Shown in pieces: positions 1 through 11,359 of a stretch of 64,000 bases of DNA. The stretch covers positions 51,322,339-51,386,338 of the forward strand of contig CM060974.1 of assembly GCA_030765045.1 (NCBI GenBank), given 5' to 3'. The DNA comes from Tenodera sinensis (Eukaryota > Arthropoda > Insecta > Mantodea > Mantidae). The position numbers and the translations under genes were made by a program. The notes below the pieces were generated by a model. It saw nothing but the letters and a program-made list of their open reading frames with translations. It made no database searches and was not told where the DNA came from. How positions within the stretch are numbered: the first letter of the stretch is position 1; each line of letters opens with the position of its first letter.

Positions 1-837
1 CATTTCATTATTAACAGTATAGATAATTTACATTAAACTTAAAAAATAATTAATCATGTATAAAGCTCAGTTGTAACATGAATCTTGCTTTGTGTTGTTT
101 CTGTGTAAATCCTTGGAAATTTCTGAAGAACTATAACAAACGAGCTTTGAAGAACACATAATGACTGTAAATTTGTGGTGGCTAGTCTTTAGGAAGTGGT
201 GTAATCTGTGCTTCATGGGGAATGTGTATTTAAAAACATATTCTGCTAAGTAACCTGCGAACTGCATCTTTCTTCTTCAGAAGTCGGGATGGAGACCTGG
301 AGCAGTTTCATTGATTTTAATTTGTATTGATGTGTTTCAAAAGGTATTGCCCCACCAGTCATGTGTTCTCTTACTATAGTTTGCCAACTGTGGCAGTACT
401 TTAAAATTCGACGGAATGCTTTACTCGGTGGTATTAGAAGGTTTTATCCTGAAGTGTATCATGTGACTTCACACATTTAGATACTATTGTTGTGCTTGGT
501 AAAAACCACTTTTAGATTAAGACCAATAGTGTTTTCCTGTCCCTGGCTTCAACCAGTACAGGGAAGAAGTTAGAGCATTCCTCACATGCTACACTACAAT
601 GCACACAGTGCCCTCTCATGTAACACCACGTTGGTATTTTCTGTGCCCGAATTTTGGCTTGTGTATTTCTACTACTGTTGCTAGGTCTCCAAATGGAGCC
701 TGCCTCTGTAGCATTTGGTAGCATGTCTCGCATACAATTAAGATGTCACAAATTTGAATCTTGATTAGGGCAAGCTATCTAGAGTCATTAAAGTTATTAT
801 TAGGGCAAGTTATTGTGCATTAAGTATTTATCAGAGA
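1..837. other. AT-rich DNA without recognisable gene
   Basis: Short open frames exist on both strands but none shows a domain, a splice-site pair or compositional bias. I see no repeat family here that recurs elsewhere in the window. Confidence 0.6.
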
Positions 838-925
838 TTTTTCCCTTGTCCTAAGAAACGTGTTAGGTAACCTTAAGCTGTGCATGCCTTGGGCTCATTT
901 GAGTATTATTTAATTCATTGTGCGA
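838..925 (+). repeat. 3' fragment of tRNA-derived SINE family C
   Basis: This stretch resembles the 3' body of the intact SINEs at 10112-10336 and 14754-14977: an AACTTAAAGCT-like block followed by a GGGCTCATTTGAG block and a CATT-rich tail. The tRNA-like head is absent and several substitutions are visible, so this is an old 5'-truncated copy. Confidence 0.6.
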
Positions 926-951
926 AATAAAATTACATTGGGAACATTAAT

Positions 952-1051
952 ATGCAAAAAAGAAAGGTTATTAAAAACAGCAATAATAATGACGATGGTG
1001 ATAATGATAATAATGATGATGATGATAATGATAATAATAATAATGATGATG

Positions 1052-1103
<52 letters not shown>

Positions 1104-3657
1104 TAAGAAGAAGAAGAAGAAGAAGAAGAAGAGGATGAAGAAGAAGAAGAGGGAGGACGAGGAGAAGGACAAGGAGAAGAAGAACAACAACGATAACAAT
1201 AACAGTAAAAGATTAAAATTTATAAAACAACATTCCAAATGGTCTTTGATTTTATCGGCCCTAGATTACGCATATCGAAATGATATTTTTATTCAGGATT
1301 TTAATGAAACAGAACTGGATTTAGCAATAGAACAATTACAGAACAAAAAATCTCCTGGACCTGACAAGATCCACCCAGAATTTATTAAACACCTTGGCAG
1401 GAAAGGAAAAGAAATCCTACTTAAACTGTATAACACGTGTTGGAGAATGACTATACCTTCCGACTGGAAAAAAGCCATTATCATCCCGATTTTAAAGAAA
1501 AACAAACCCTCAAACAATATTAATAGTTTCAGACCAATATCTTTGACCAGTGTTATTGCAAAAGTGATGGAAAGAATGGTGGCATCTAGACTTAACTGGT
1601 TTCTAGAATATTACAACTTAATTAATAGTTCACAGACCGGCTTCAGACAGAATCATAGTACAAGTGAAAATGTACTCCTACTAAGCCAAGACATCAAGGA
1701 AGCTTTCAATAGAAAGGAGGATACCTTGGCAGTATTCATTGATTTTAAATCAGCATATGACTCAGTCTGGAGAAATAAATTAGTTGAGAAGTTGCAATCA
1801 ATAGGTGTGAAAAGTAACATGCTTAAGTGGATAACTCAGTTTATTTCACAAAGATTTTGTGCCACAAAATATAATACATACATTTCCAAATATAAACAAA
1901 CAAACCGAGGACTTCCACAAGGTGCTGTTCTGAGCACAACACTCTTTAACATATATATAAATGACCTTCCATCAATAATAAAAACCTTAGAAACCAAAAT
2001 TGCTTTATTTGCTGACGATGTAGTCATTTGGACTCCAGGCTCTTCAAAAAAACCTGAATTAATTAAAGACAGAATAGAGACAGCCCTAAACAAAGTACAT
2101 GAATGGAGCTCCAAAAACCTCATGACTATCAATGTGGAAAAAACAAATTATGAATTATTTACACTAAAATACAAACCAGTTAATGTTAGCATAAATTATA
2201 ATGGTAAACCACTCAAAGCAGTTGATGATGCCAAATACTTAGGCATCACTTTCGACGGAAAGCTAAGTTGGAAAAAACATATAACAAACATCTCAGAAAA
2301 GGTCGAAAAGAAATTGCAAATCCTGAAAAGGTTAGCTGGTGCTAAATGGGGCTGCTCAAGGAGAGTCCTTAACACAACATACAAAATGTATATTAAACCA
2401 AACCTCTTGTACTGTTCTGAAGCTTTAATAACAGCAGCAAATGCTAACATCAATAAACTTGAACAAATACAAAATCAGGCTCTTCGCCTAATCACTGGAG
2501 CAGTTAAATCCACACCTATTGATGCCATGCTTGCCTTAACACGGACCCCATCAATAACAACAAAAATAGAAGAACAAGCATTGCTCCAACACGAGAAAAT
2601 GTTACGACTGCCAAACTCTAAATGGACAGAAGAGAACCTCCCCCATTCAATCCTTAAAACTCATAGTACTTTCCTAGAAAAGGTAACACAGATTAAATCC
2701 AAATTGAACATTCCTAACACCAGAGAAAATCTACTTATAAGAGAAAATCCATTGGAATTATTGCAACCTACCTTCAATTTGGAATTAATAGAGGAAATAA
2801 GTAAATCAGACACACCAAAAGAAATACAAAAACTTCTAGCTCTGGAAACAATCAATACTAGGTATCCCACAGAAGAATGGCTGCACATATATACTGATGG
2901 ATCCTCGAAGGAAAACCTTACTGGAGCTGGAGTTACGTGTTCACATTTTTCCTTTTATCATTTTGTTGGCAGAGACACAACAAATTATGATGGAGAAATA
3001 GAGGCTATATACATTGCTCTCCAACAATTATTAAATCTTCCCTTAAATAAATTTAACAAGGCAGTAATTCTTTCAGATTCTAAAGCTGCAATTCAGGGAA
3101 TATGTTCAAATACTACAAAGAAGTCAACAAAAATTAGAGAATGCTACAAAATGTTAACACAACTCCAAAAAGTTAATAAGACTGTTCATCTCCAATGGAT
3201 TCCAGCACACTGTGGAGTCATGGGGAACGAAGCTGCAGACTCACTTGCAAAGAAAGGCACAACAATAAAACAAAAGTCTAAATTCAATTTCTCATATTCC
3301 TCAATAAAACGCTTGATCATAAAAAATTTTTGTCATTCATATCTACAAGAAATAGAAACAAATGCCAAAGATAAAAAATGGATTACACTACTTTCCAATC
3401 CAGATATAATCCCCCAGAGACCAAGGAAAACAGCTGTTGCAGCCTTCCGACTATTGACAAATCATGACTGCTTGGCAAGTCATCTCTATAGAATAGGTAT
3501 CTCAGCCTCACCAATATGTGTCCTGTGTAACGATCCAGCAGAAATGAACGAAGACCACTTGAAGACCTGTGAAGCATTAACATCAGAAGAAACTACAGTT
3601 CAAAAGTATTGGAAAGCACGAATGCTAATGGCTTCATTGCCAGATGCAAGGCACTAG
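952..3657 (+). CDS. LINE reverse transcriptase-RNase H, 5'-truncated
   Basis: The open frame has 901 codons, but roughly the first 108 come from host microsatellite DNA and the target duplication; LINE protein begins near NDIFIQDFNE. It shows the RT fingers motif SPGPDKI, motif A IDFKSAYDSVW, motif B GLPQGAVLSTTLFN and motif C FADD at about residue 353 (more usual is YADD). An RNase H domain follows from about residue 648 with YTDGSS, the acidic residue in DGEIEAI, LSDSKAA and GNEAADSLAKK. The C-terminus has a CVLC...DHLKTC Cys/His motif typical of RNase H-bearing LINEs. Lacking endonuclease, promoter and natural start, this copy should not be autonomous; the ATG at 952 is a chance start. Confidence 0.9.
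970..1195. repeat. Compound trinucleotide microsatellite (GAT/AAT/AAG)
   Basis: Runs of GAT, then AAT, then AAG triplets lie directly 5' of a LINE insertion. Translated on the plus strand they give Asp, Asn and Lys runs, which is why an open frame extends from here into the LINE. Nothing suggests this is real coding sequence; it belongs to the pre-insertion flank, because the LINE's target duplication starts only at 1263. Confidence 0.85.
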
Positions 3658-3674
3658 AAAACAACAACAACAAC
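1276..3674 (+). mobile_element. 5'-truncated non-LTR retrotransposon (RT + RNase H type)
   Basis: The boundaries are fixed by a perfect 13-bp target-site duplication, AGATTACGCATAT, at 1263-1275 and 3675-3687. The 5' part (ORF1, endonuclease) is missing, as expected from incomplete target-primed reverse transcription. The 3' end is unusual: the ORF2 stop codon at 3655-3657 is followed at once by an (AAC)n tail, so there is almost no 3' UTR. The reading frame is uninterrupted, so insertion was fairly recent. RNase H and the Cys/His C-terminus place it in the I/R1-like assemblage; the exact clade is uncertain. Fragments of related elements lie at 13397, 15277, 36075 and 63056. Confidence 0.92.
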
Positions 3675-3687
3675 AGATTACGCATAT

Positions 3688-6630
3688 TTCCCGGTATTAG
3701 TTGGATCAGTCTAGCACGTTGCTATAAGATGTACCGTATTAGAAGGCACATGAGATGGAGCTCGAGAGGGCTCACCTTGAGCGACTGTCCTATCATAGTC
3801 ATGCAGTAATGCCTAGTTCAGAATGTACAGCACAAGCGTGAGCAACAGAGATTTCTGTTTTTCATGCATCCAGAATTATTACTGAAAATTCAACATTTTA
3901 AAATGCCTTGGTGTATGCGGCAAGAATTTTTGAGGCAGCCTGTACAAGGCCATTTTTCTACAACATAGGGTTCTCGAGTTATCCTTTCAAGAATAAACAA
4001 CTGACTCCTGTGTTTATGCTCATGTATGCAACTTCCAATATTGCCTGTGTTTTATTCCTTTTCATTACACAGTAAGACATTAGGAATTGCGTGTATTTAG
4101 TTCATAAATTAACTGATCACGGATCACTGCAGTCGCTTGCGAATTCTTTAGTTCGGTTCAAGACCAATCCGTAACGCCAACTGTGCTTTGTGTAACTGTG
4201 ACAATAAGCAGAAAATTTAAATGTTTATACTGTGTTTAGTGAAGTGTTAACAATGTCACTTTCAAAGCCTGGTACCAGTGGCACAGGTACTAAGGTTTAA
4301 GTACTCCACTCTAAGGCCAGAAATATTATTTTTAAACTGTAGTTTTTTTAAGGAATTGGCATCTGAGCAAGTGCATGTAAATAAGTACATTAATATTGAG
4401 TGTTACAGTTTATAATGTTATCATCATTATCCTTTGCTGCGTAAGTTTACATTCTGACAATTTGTGGCACGACAAATGTTTCTTTCCTCGTTTCCTCCGC
4501 GTAACTTCCGCTCTCTGGCTCATCACTTGGCAGCAGTGCAGCCACCGTGTGCACGCGTTGGTTCAGCTCATGTGCCTTCTAAAACCGTACGCCATATAGA
4601 TATAAAAAAACATAGCAAAATTTGGTTTTCTCGCCGATTTGAGAAATCAGAATGCTAAGTGCAAACTTACCTCTGCGCCCATTTTCTATGGAGGAGTAAG
4701 TAGTTTCACTTTTAATTGACATCTATTCAGGAAGTGCCGAACAGTGTAATCTGTTCTAGTATTCCCTGTACTCAGTTTTCACTTTTATTTATGTGTTGGG
4801 TTGAAGTGTCACTCAAACTGACATATCTGGTTTAGATTTTGCAGATAGTTAAATTATTTTACTGCCACTTTCATAATGTGAACTAGTTCCACTACTATTT
4901 TACTTTGTTCCGTGATATTCACTTTTTTACGGATGGGTCTCTCCCCGTTCTTTTGGCAATCACCCAGTCATTCTCCGTTATGCATTGTATATTGCCCCTG
5001 TGCCCCATTTTACTTTCTTGTCTTTGATATAGGTTTTCCTTTTCACTCTTTGTGATGGGTTTTTATCAGCTAAAAAGCCCCTAACCTGCACACATTACGG
5101 AACCGCCTCCTGGCCTAACTTCATATATGTGGCATCCATATCGATATAGTAGTGTAATGCAGCAATCCCTCTGTGACCACTTCCAGAAGTTTTCCTCTCT
5201 GGGGAGTCAAACCAGGGTGCAACATCATTAAAAGTGTTGGGGGAAAGCATTTTAGCACTGTATGTTGCACTGTGTGTTTCGTTATACAAACTGCCCCTCC
5301 TGGGATATACTGATGGCGGAAATTCTGGGTATAAAATCACTGGTAGTGTTAAATCTTACCCATCCTTGTTGGGATTTTACTCACTCTGTCAAACCCATTG
5401 TCTCCAACCCCACGCTGTAACATAACTCACCGCACTTCACCATTATCACAAATTAATTCACACAGCAATTTTTTTGTAGTACTTATTAATTCAGTCTCTC
5501 ATTCACTCATGTACCCACTGACTCACTCACAAACACTGCAAGACTTGTTCACATTGTAAAGTTAAATAAAGTGTAATCTTAATTTCTCTGTATTACAGAT
5601 CACTTTCTGTTGTCCTCCAGCCATAATTCTGCTATAAAAGAAAACCTAAACAGAAAGGACTGATCAAAGCTATATCTTCCCTATGTGAACTTCAAACAAG
5701 AAGCATTATAGTCCCAGAACACCAAACTGCCAGTTCAGAATAGTGGAACAGTTTCTTTACACTTCCAAAGAGGACACGTTTGTTTGTAATGACTGATTCA
5801 TTTCATCTGTCACTAGTTTTGAATATCTGAATTGATAGCTAGCACATCTTTTTGTGTAATCAATTTACAAAGTATCCTTTATTTGGTTCAATAATGTGTA
5901 CTTTTGTCTTGCAAGGAAACCTTAAAGAATTGACATAAGCTTACTACAGGTAGAATGTTGACACCAATGTAACATATGTGTTTTCTATAAAATAAAACCT
6001 CTGAAAACGTAAAACATTTCCGTAGTCACTATTTTTTTCTTTTTAACAGATTTGTTGACTCGTGTTCCATTAAACAAGTGTATGTTATACTACATGCATT
6101 AAATTAGCTTATATATACATTTGTTTCACATATTTCTTATCCTAGCATCTGTTTCCTGTATTAACTGCCAATTAGCAAGGAATTGTAAAACTGCTTTTTC
6201 TATTTTTATTAGTTCACTTCTGCTTCTTGTTCATTGTCCACATGTCCCTATTACAGCCTTATGAGAACTTGTTTCTCTGGTTTTAGTTTTACACTCCCAC
6301 TTCCATAATGAAATATACCATGGAAATATATAATGAATATGCATTGAAGCATGCAATTCTGGCTTTTTCTCCCCATTTTTCCCTTTCCCATTGCAATACC
6401 ATGTTACCCAAAACTAATATTAATTACTATTCTCCCATATGTTGTAATGAAGCAGGTCTTAAGTTTTATTCATGCCTAAGCAAAGATATATTGTGAGTAA
6501 ATTAATGTAGATACAAGAATCAGATTTATGGTTTGTCATTGGTAGAGAAACTTGTTTAAATAAAACTGGACTTGTCTAAATGCTCACAAGAATACCTTTT
6601 AGTCCAATTAGTTTAAATGCACAAAGGAAA
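3688..6630. other. Long stretch without a recognisable gene
   Basis: Apart from a faint transposase-like start near 4255, nothing codes convincingly. Short open frames around 4400-4650, 5100-5430 and 6300-6490 have no domain and no paired splice signals. The sequence is AT-rich and unrepeated within this window. Confidence 0.5.
4255..4400 (+). pseudogene. Possible N-terminus of a decayed transposase-like ORF
   Basis: An ATG in good context (TTAACAATG) opens a Ser/Gly-rich start (MSLSKPGTSGTGTKV) that hits a stop after 15 codons. The same frame then gives HSKARNIIFKL, which resembles the N-terminal helix of DDE-type transposase-derived proteins common in insects. Several stops follow. I could not find the rest of such a protein. 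It could equally be coincidence. Confidence 0.3.
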
Positions 6631-6634
6631 CAAT

Positions 6635-7140
6635 ATTTATAGTATCTTTACTACGTAGGTATAGTAAAGTAGAAATACCTATTGTATTCCATCCAAAAAT
6701 TCAGTGTTGGAATTCCAGCGGAAATATATACTTTGAGGCCACGTGAATAAAAAAGAAACAAAACATTTTCACAAAGGGTTGTGTGTGTGTGTGTGTGCGT
6801 GTGTGTGTAACTGTCAGTCTGCGGACAGCATAACTCAAAAATGAAAAGTCGGGTTAAAATCAGAGTTGGTATTTAGGTTTAGTGACTTTCAAGGGTGCGA
6901 CACGAAGACTTTGAAGAAAATTCTTCCACCCTAAACTACCATTTACATGGAAAATGTTTTAAAAAATTTGATTTTCTTGAAAATGGCTAACGATGTTTAT
7001 TCAAATGCCATATGTCTGACATTTTATGGCAAAGGAAACGTACGTCTTGAATTTTTGGGCTATAGCCCATGTAGTCCAGATTCATCACTACAGCTCAACA
7101 TAGTACACACTGAAACCTTAAAATATAAGCTATAAGTTCA
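6635..7140 (+). repeat. Dispersed repeat carrying a GT microsatellite, copy 1
   Basis: The block shares its order of sub-motifs with regions at 13855-14290, 20695-21235 and 48600-49150: a WTTCCA...AAAATT segment, a GT tract (6781-6808 here), a GCATAACTCAAAAA block, then a TTTTCTTGAAAATGGCT block and a TGCCATATGT block. It has no coding capacity. The four copies differ enough to be old. Confidence 0.75.
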
Positions 7141-7354
7141 AAATACTGATTATAATAGGCACTATCAGTAATGATAAGTGGGTACAATCATTTATTAACA
7201 TGCCACTTACAAACACAGTTTGATATGACAGAACATATATCCATATACGTACCACGTGCATAGGTAAATATAATCAGATCTGCAACACAACAGCAAGAAA
7301 GAAAGAAATGTCAAAATATGTGAAAATTAAAATATATAAAACGGTATATTTACC

Positions 7355-7743
7355 CTATAGTATGGATCAGAAACGTGGGTAATGCTAGACAATCATAAAA
7401 TCAGAGTAACGTATGCAGAAATGAAATATTTGAGGAAAGTGGAAGGAAAAACGAGAAAAGATAGCATTAGAAATAAAATTATTAGGGAAAATTTAAAAAT
7501 AGACCCATTAGTGGAGGAGATAGAGAAATGAAATTTAAAATGGTACTGAGACTTAATCAGAATGGATGATCCACGAAAGACAAAACAAGTAAATGAGGCA
7601 AGACCAGAAGGAAGAAGAAGAGGGGGAAGACCGAGAAAAGAATGGTAACAGTATATTGGAGAAATAGCAGGGAAAAGGGGGATGGAAATGATAGAGCTGA
7701 AGATGAAGGCACGGGATAGAGAACAGTATAGAAAATGGATGTA
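7355..7743 (+). pseudogene. C-terminal remnant of a LINE reverse transcriptase
   Basis: One frame reads YGSETWVML, then KYLRKVEGKTRKDSIRN, RMDDPRKTKQ, PEGRRRGGRPRKEW and ARDREQYRKWM, with a few in-frame stops. This is the C-terminal tail found after the RT domain in RTE-like and related endonuclease/RT elements of insects. No RT catalytic motifs remain. The stops and missing 5' part show it is an old truncated insertion. Clade assignment is uncertain. Confidence 0.8.
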
Positions 7744-8295
7744 AGGCCCGACGCTGAAAGCTGAAGAAGTAGCAACTTCACTCATCACTTAATGAAGTAA
7801 AACTTGTTTAACATTGAGTGATAGTTTGAAAGAATTAAGTAGACAAATGTCCTAAAATTCTAAAAATTGCCCATGACTTAAGAAATTAGCAATAAAAAAA
7901 AAGCATTACCAACATAAACACTATAATTTATTACACAAAACAGTCAGTTCGTTAAGTGCTAAGTAACATCACATATAACAAGATTATGTACAATAACAAA
8001 TGAAAAGAAAGTATTCAATTATCTAGAAATATGAGTATTATTTTAATGTCCAGGCACTTTATCGTCATTTACCTTACAAATTTAAATTTAGAAATATCCT
8101 TAAAACGAAGTGAAATCAAATAGCAGTTTGCACAAAACTGGTCTGAGCCAGGTGATCAACGTTGAGTTGAGTTCAGCACACAGTTGTAAGAGTGTGTAAG
8201 CAATGCTTGTCTCTCGCAACACTTGGTTTGTGGCATGTTCCTTAGGCGTCACAAAAGAATATCAGTTATTACTAGAGTGTGGACGTTAGGCAAAA

Positions 8296-8447
8296 TTAGT
8301 TATTTGAAGCTTTCCTGGCTTTGGTTATTGATGACAGTTTCTCGGGCTATCAGCCAGGTCAAATTTGATCAACTGCCCAAGCTTTTGGTGACTAACTCTG
8401 CCACCATCCTCAGGGGAACTGGTTCTTAGCCCGAGAAACTATCATCA
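8296..8447. mobile_element. Short stem-loop element with 9-bp flanking duplication
   Basis: A ~22-bp inverted repeat (ATTGATGAcAGTTTCTCGGGCT near 8326 and its complement ending at 8447) encloses ~80 bp. A direct repeat TTAGGCAAA lies at 8287-8295 and 8448-8456, outside a 30-bp head left of the stem. If that repeat is a target duplication, the element is a head plus a 3' stem-loop, like the copies at 10596 and 26552. Minus-strand reading of the loop gives a CTGAGGA ... AAAAGC module discussed separately. Confidence 0.5.
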
Positions 8448-8689
8448 ATTAGGCAAAGTATCCTTTTGTATTTGGGTGGATATCATTAAAGAGTTAAATA
8501 GAGATGTTTCGGTAAGGTAGAGACATTCTACTTTTTGTCTTGTTTTAAGCTTTAAAGTCCTTTTGCCTGTTTTGGGTCGTTATGGCCTTTTGCAACATTT
8601 TAAAACGTAAATAAATAATCTAATTAATGAAAGTTACACAAGTCATCAAGCTATTGAATTTTGGCAACATATATCAGTTATTTATTGCT

Positions 8690-9140
8690 CTATCAGCAGA
8701 CGAAGCTGCTTCAGTTCGCGAAGTAAACAAGTTGTACATACAATAACAATCTGCCGTTTATAGTAGATATATATTATACTGCTACCGGCAGCAATCTTGA
8801 AGTTGGAGAAAAAAGGCGATATGCCAACGTCATCCATGTGATCTTTGAAGATGCAATAAATCAACTGCTGCACGAGATGGAGGGAAAACTGTAAACGTGT
8901 TGTGAGTGCTAATGTGGGTCTAGATAAACTTAAGAACATTTGGGATGTTCTCCAAAGGTGAACGTTCTGTTGTCCTTCCGAAATGGCTTGTTTTAAATAT
9001 GCTCCAGTCACTTCAGTGGAAGTAGAACATTCTTTTTCCATGATGAAAAATATTCTCTCTGATAGACGGCTGACTATGACAGTTGTTACCTTGAAAAAAA
9101 GAAAACATATATTTTGTATTTGTAATCTAGAACAGCAACA
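8690..9140 (+). pseudogene. Decayed hAT/CGGBP1-like transposase C-terminus
   Basis: The plus strand encodes EAASVREVNKLY near 8702 and CFKYAPVTSVEVEHSFSMMK, then NILSDRRLTM, near 8985-9070, with frameshifts and stops between. This YAPxTSxxVExxFS...LxDRR signature is the C-terminal dimerisation region of hAT-type transposases and of CGGBP1-like proteins derived from them. No intact frame exists. A second, different remnant of the same type lies at 40025-40610. Confidence 0.7.
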
Positions 9141-10098
9141 ATAAGTACTTTATGTGATAAATATTTTATTAGCTGTCTTAGTGTTTTCATTTAGATTACT
9201 ATTTTAGGTGTTTTAGTTGCTTTTCGCATGTTAATTTGATCAAAATAAACACCTAAACTTACAGACTCCAGTTATTACACAACAATGGTAACAATGAAAA
9301 TATGTACCTAAATATCACATTTAGGTAAAACACTATATCTCAGGACTGTTCTTTTCTATTATTACAAATGCCACATAGAACATTGCACACAGATGAGCTA
9401 ATTCAGATCCTTAAATATGTTAAAATTTCACATGTCACTGGAAAGCCTTGTGACGTGAAGATAAATGGAATAAAAGGTTTCGTTGAAATAAAACTTAAAA
9501 GTGCAGCAGGAATGGCAAACAAATACTAAGTGCAATAGATAAGAATAAATAATTATTAACTAAATGACAAGGATATACTTTGTAGTTCACTCGCCAGAAT
9601 AACAGGAACTACCACAGCTAGAAAGTACACTACCAAGTGCTGAATGGATTTCAGTTTCTAAGATCTCACTTAGAGAGAAGGCACGTTATTGCGCATGCTC
9701 TCTTGCGCTTTCCTCTTTGCCAGTTGTGAGTGCCATGTGGACACTTTGAATCCACGGCCAACGGGAAATACAGACCTCCGCACAGAACGCTCTCTAGTTG
9801 GTGACGTAAGCAAAGTTGTGTGAGGGAGGAACAAAGTTATCAAGTGTGTGCGAAGTTTTTCTTTAACAGTGTGTTAATTAAAGAAGTATGTTTTACAGAA
9901 TATTAAGCGGTTACTTATACTCCATAAGGCCATAGTTCTGAAATGAAGAATCAAGGTGTGTATCTATAGCGCATTTACTATAATGGGGAAAAATTCTTGT
10001 GGGTAATAGTACTACTGAGTTGGATTATTGCCAAAAGAAATAAAACTGCTTTCTAATTCATTCATGGAACAAGCTCCATATATGTTTACTATAACTTC
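9141..10098. other. No gene seen; locally GC-richer 9660-9880
   Basis: Within this stretch, 9660-9880 is richer in CpG than its surroundings and holds GCGCATG, a CRE-like TGACGTAA at 9803, and a GTATGT that could be a splice donor near 9886. It might be a first noncoding exon with its promoter on the plus strand. No coding exon follows it in the window, so this is only a possibility. Confidence 0.3.
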
Positions 10099-10111
10099 AT
10101 TATAGCTTGTT

Positions 10112-10336
10112 GTTAGCGTGTCTGCCTCACGTTCAAGAGGTCGCGAGTTCGAATCTCGCTTAGGGTAAGTTATCCGGGTAAGGTTTTTTTCCGAGGTTTT
10201 CCCTACCCTGAGAAGACGAATGTCGGCTAACTTAAAGCTCCATGGACCTCGGGCTCATTTGAGCATTATTTCACCCATTTCATTTCATTCATTTGTCCGA
10301 TATGACACAATGTTGGAGGACGTTAATTAAAAAAAA
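10112..10336 (+). mobile_element. tRNA-derived SINE family C, full copy
   Basis: A 13-bp target duplication, ATTATAGCTTGTT, at 10099-10111 and 10337-10349 sets exact ends. The 5' part is tRNA-like with B-box GAGTTCGAATCTC; then a body with TTTTTTTCCGAGGTTTTCCC and GGACCTCGGGCTCATTTGAG, and an A-rich 3' end. Such SINEs are transcribed by RNA polymerase III and moved by a partner LINE. It lies about 20 bp from the microexon at 10371. Confidence 0.9.
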
Positions 10337-10370
10337 ATTATAGCTTGTTAATATCAACCAAATGACTTAC

Positions 10371-10411
10371 CTTGGAGGTTTTGTGGAATGAAAGTCTTCA
10401 TGTGTTTCATC
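10371..10411 (-). CDS. Second 41-bp zinc-finger-gene microexon (duplicate)
   Basis: On the minus strand an acceptor TTATGTTACAG precedes 41 bp, followed by a donor AAG|GTAAGTC. In the phase used by the gene it reads DETHEDFHSTKPP plus two bases. It is clearly homologous to the 38-bp microexon at 19923-19960: both start GAT, both have GAAGA[C/T]TTTCA, both end CCAAG, and they differ by exactly one codon so the phase is kept. Flanking intron is also similar. It lies downstream of the only zinc-finger exon in the window, so it must splice to something beyond position 1, or be an orphan of a tandem duplication. Confidence 0.6.
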
Positions 10412-10595
10412 CTGTAACATAATAATTCACTCGTAAAACACATGATCTGCTTCAACCCTGACTCTTACCTTCAGAAAGAACAGAAACACAAATAACACTT
10501 TTTGTATAATCTACAGAGATTATATTACTTCATATAGAAACAATGAAATTAAGATAAATGACATTTTTCCATTAAAATGTATAAAGTCATTTAGT

Positions 10596-11347
10596 TAATT
10601 AAAGAAATTGAAGCTATTAACAGTGAAGCAACAAGATTCTAAAGTAAGAACAAAATTAGAAACTAAAAACTTCACTTATCTTAGTAATGTTGCAAGCTCT
10701 TCATGCAAATTGCTGACTTAAGTTTCAAGTTGACTCCAACTCATTCTCAAAGCCATATAAACAAATTTTTTACCAAAGCTACGATGTTCATTTTAATCAC
10801 TAATCTCTGAAAACAAAAAACATAGATACTGATGTTCATTTCAATTACCAATCTCTGAAAATAAAAATTTATAAATACAATCTATAGATGGCGTTTCGAA
10901 ATTCATAACACGGTTGCTGCTTTTTAATATAAAATGTTTTCCGAAAGCATTAAATCTATAGGTCCACTTAATTATTTTAATAATTAATCCAGAAGTTAAA
11001 TTATTAAAACAATTAAGTGGACCTATAGATTTAATGGTTTGGGAAAAAGTTTTTACATTGAAAAACAGGTACCGTGTTATGAGTTTTAAAATGCCATCTA
11101 CAGATTATTTTATACATTTTTATTTTCAGAGATTGGTAATTGAAATAAACATCAGTATCTATGTTTTTTTGGTTTTCAGAGATGAGTGATTAAAATGAAC
11201 ATCGTAGCTTTGGTAACAAATTTGTTTATATGGCTTTGAGAATGAGTTGGAGTCAACTTGAAACTTAAGTCACCAATTTGCAAGAAAAACTTGCAACATT
11301 ACTACGATAAGTGAACTTTTTAGTTTCTAATTTTGCTCTTACTTTAG
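10596..11347. mobile_element. Foldback element with ~340-bp inverted-repeat arms
   Basis: Two near-perfect complementary arms (about 10638-10985 and 10998-11347) flank a very short spacer; they start CTAAAGTAAGA and end TCTTACTTTAG. A 12-bp direct repeat, AAGTCATTTAGT, at 10584-10595 and 11348-11359 suggests that ~40 bp left of the left arm (TAATTAAAG...) is part of the element, making it asymmetric. No ORF is present. A short relative with the same left head and ends lies at 26552-26690. Long terminal inverted repeats are known from Mutator-like and foldback DNA transposons, but the family here is not identified. Confidence 0.8.
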
Positions 11348-11359
11348 AAGTCATTTAGT

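Noticed and set aside
920..1238. Open frames with poly-Ile, poly-Leu, poly-Asn or Lys on both strands
   Set aside because: Direct products of the GAT/AAT/AAG microsatellite in different frames; not genes.
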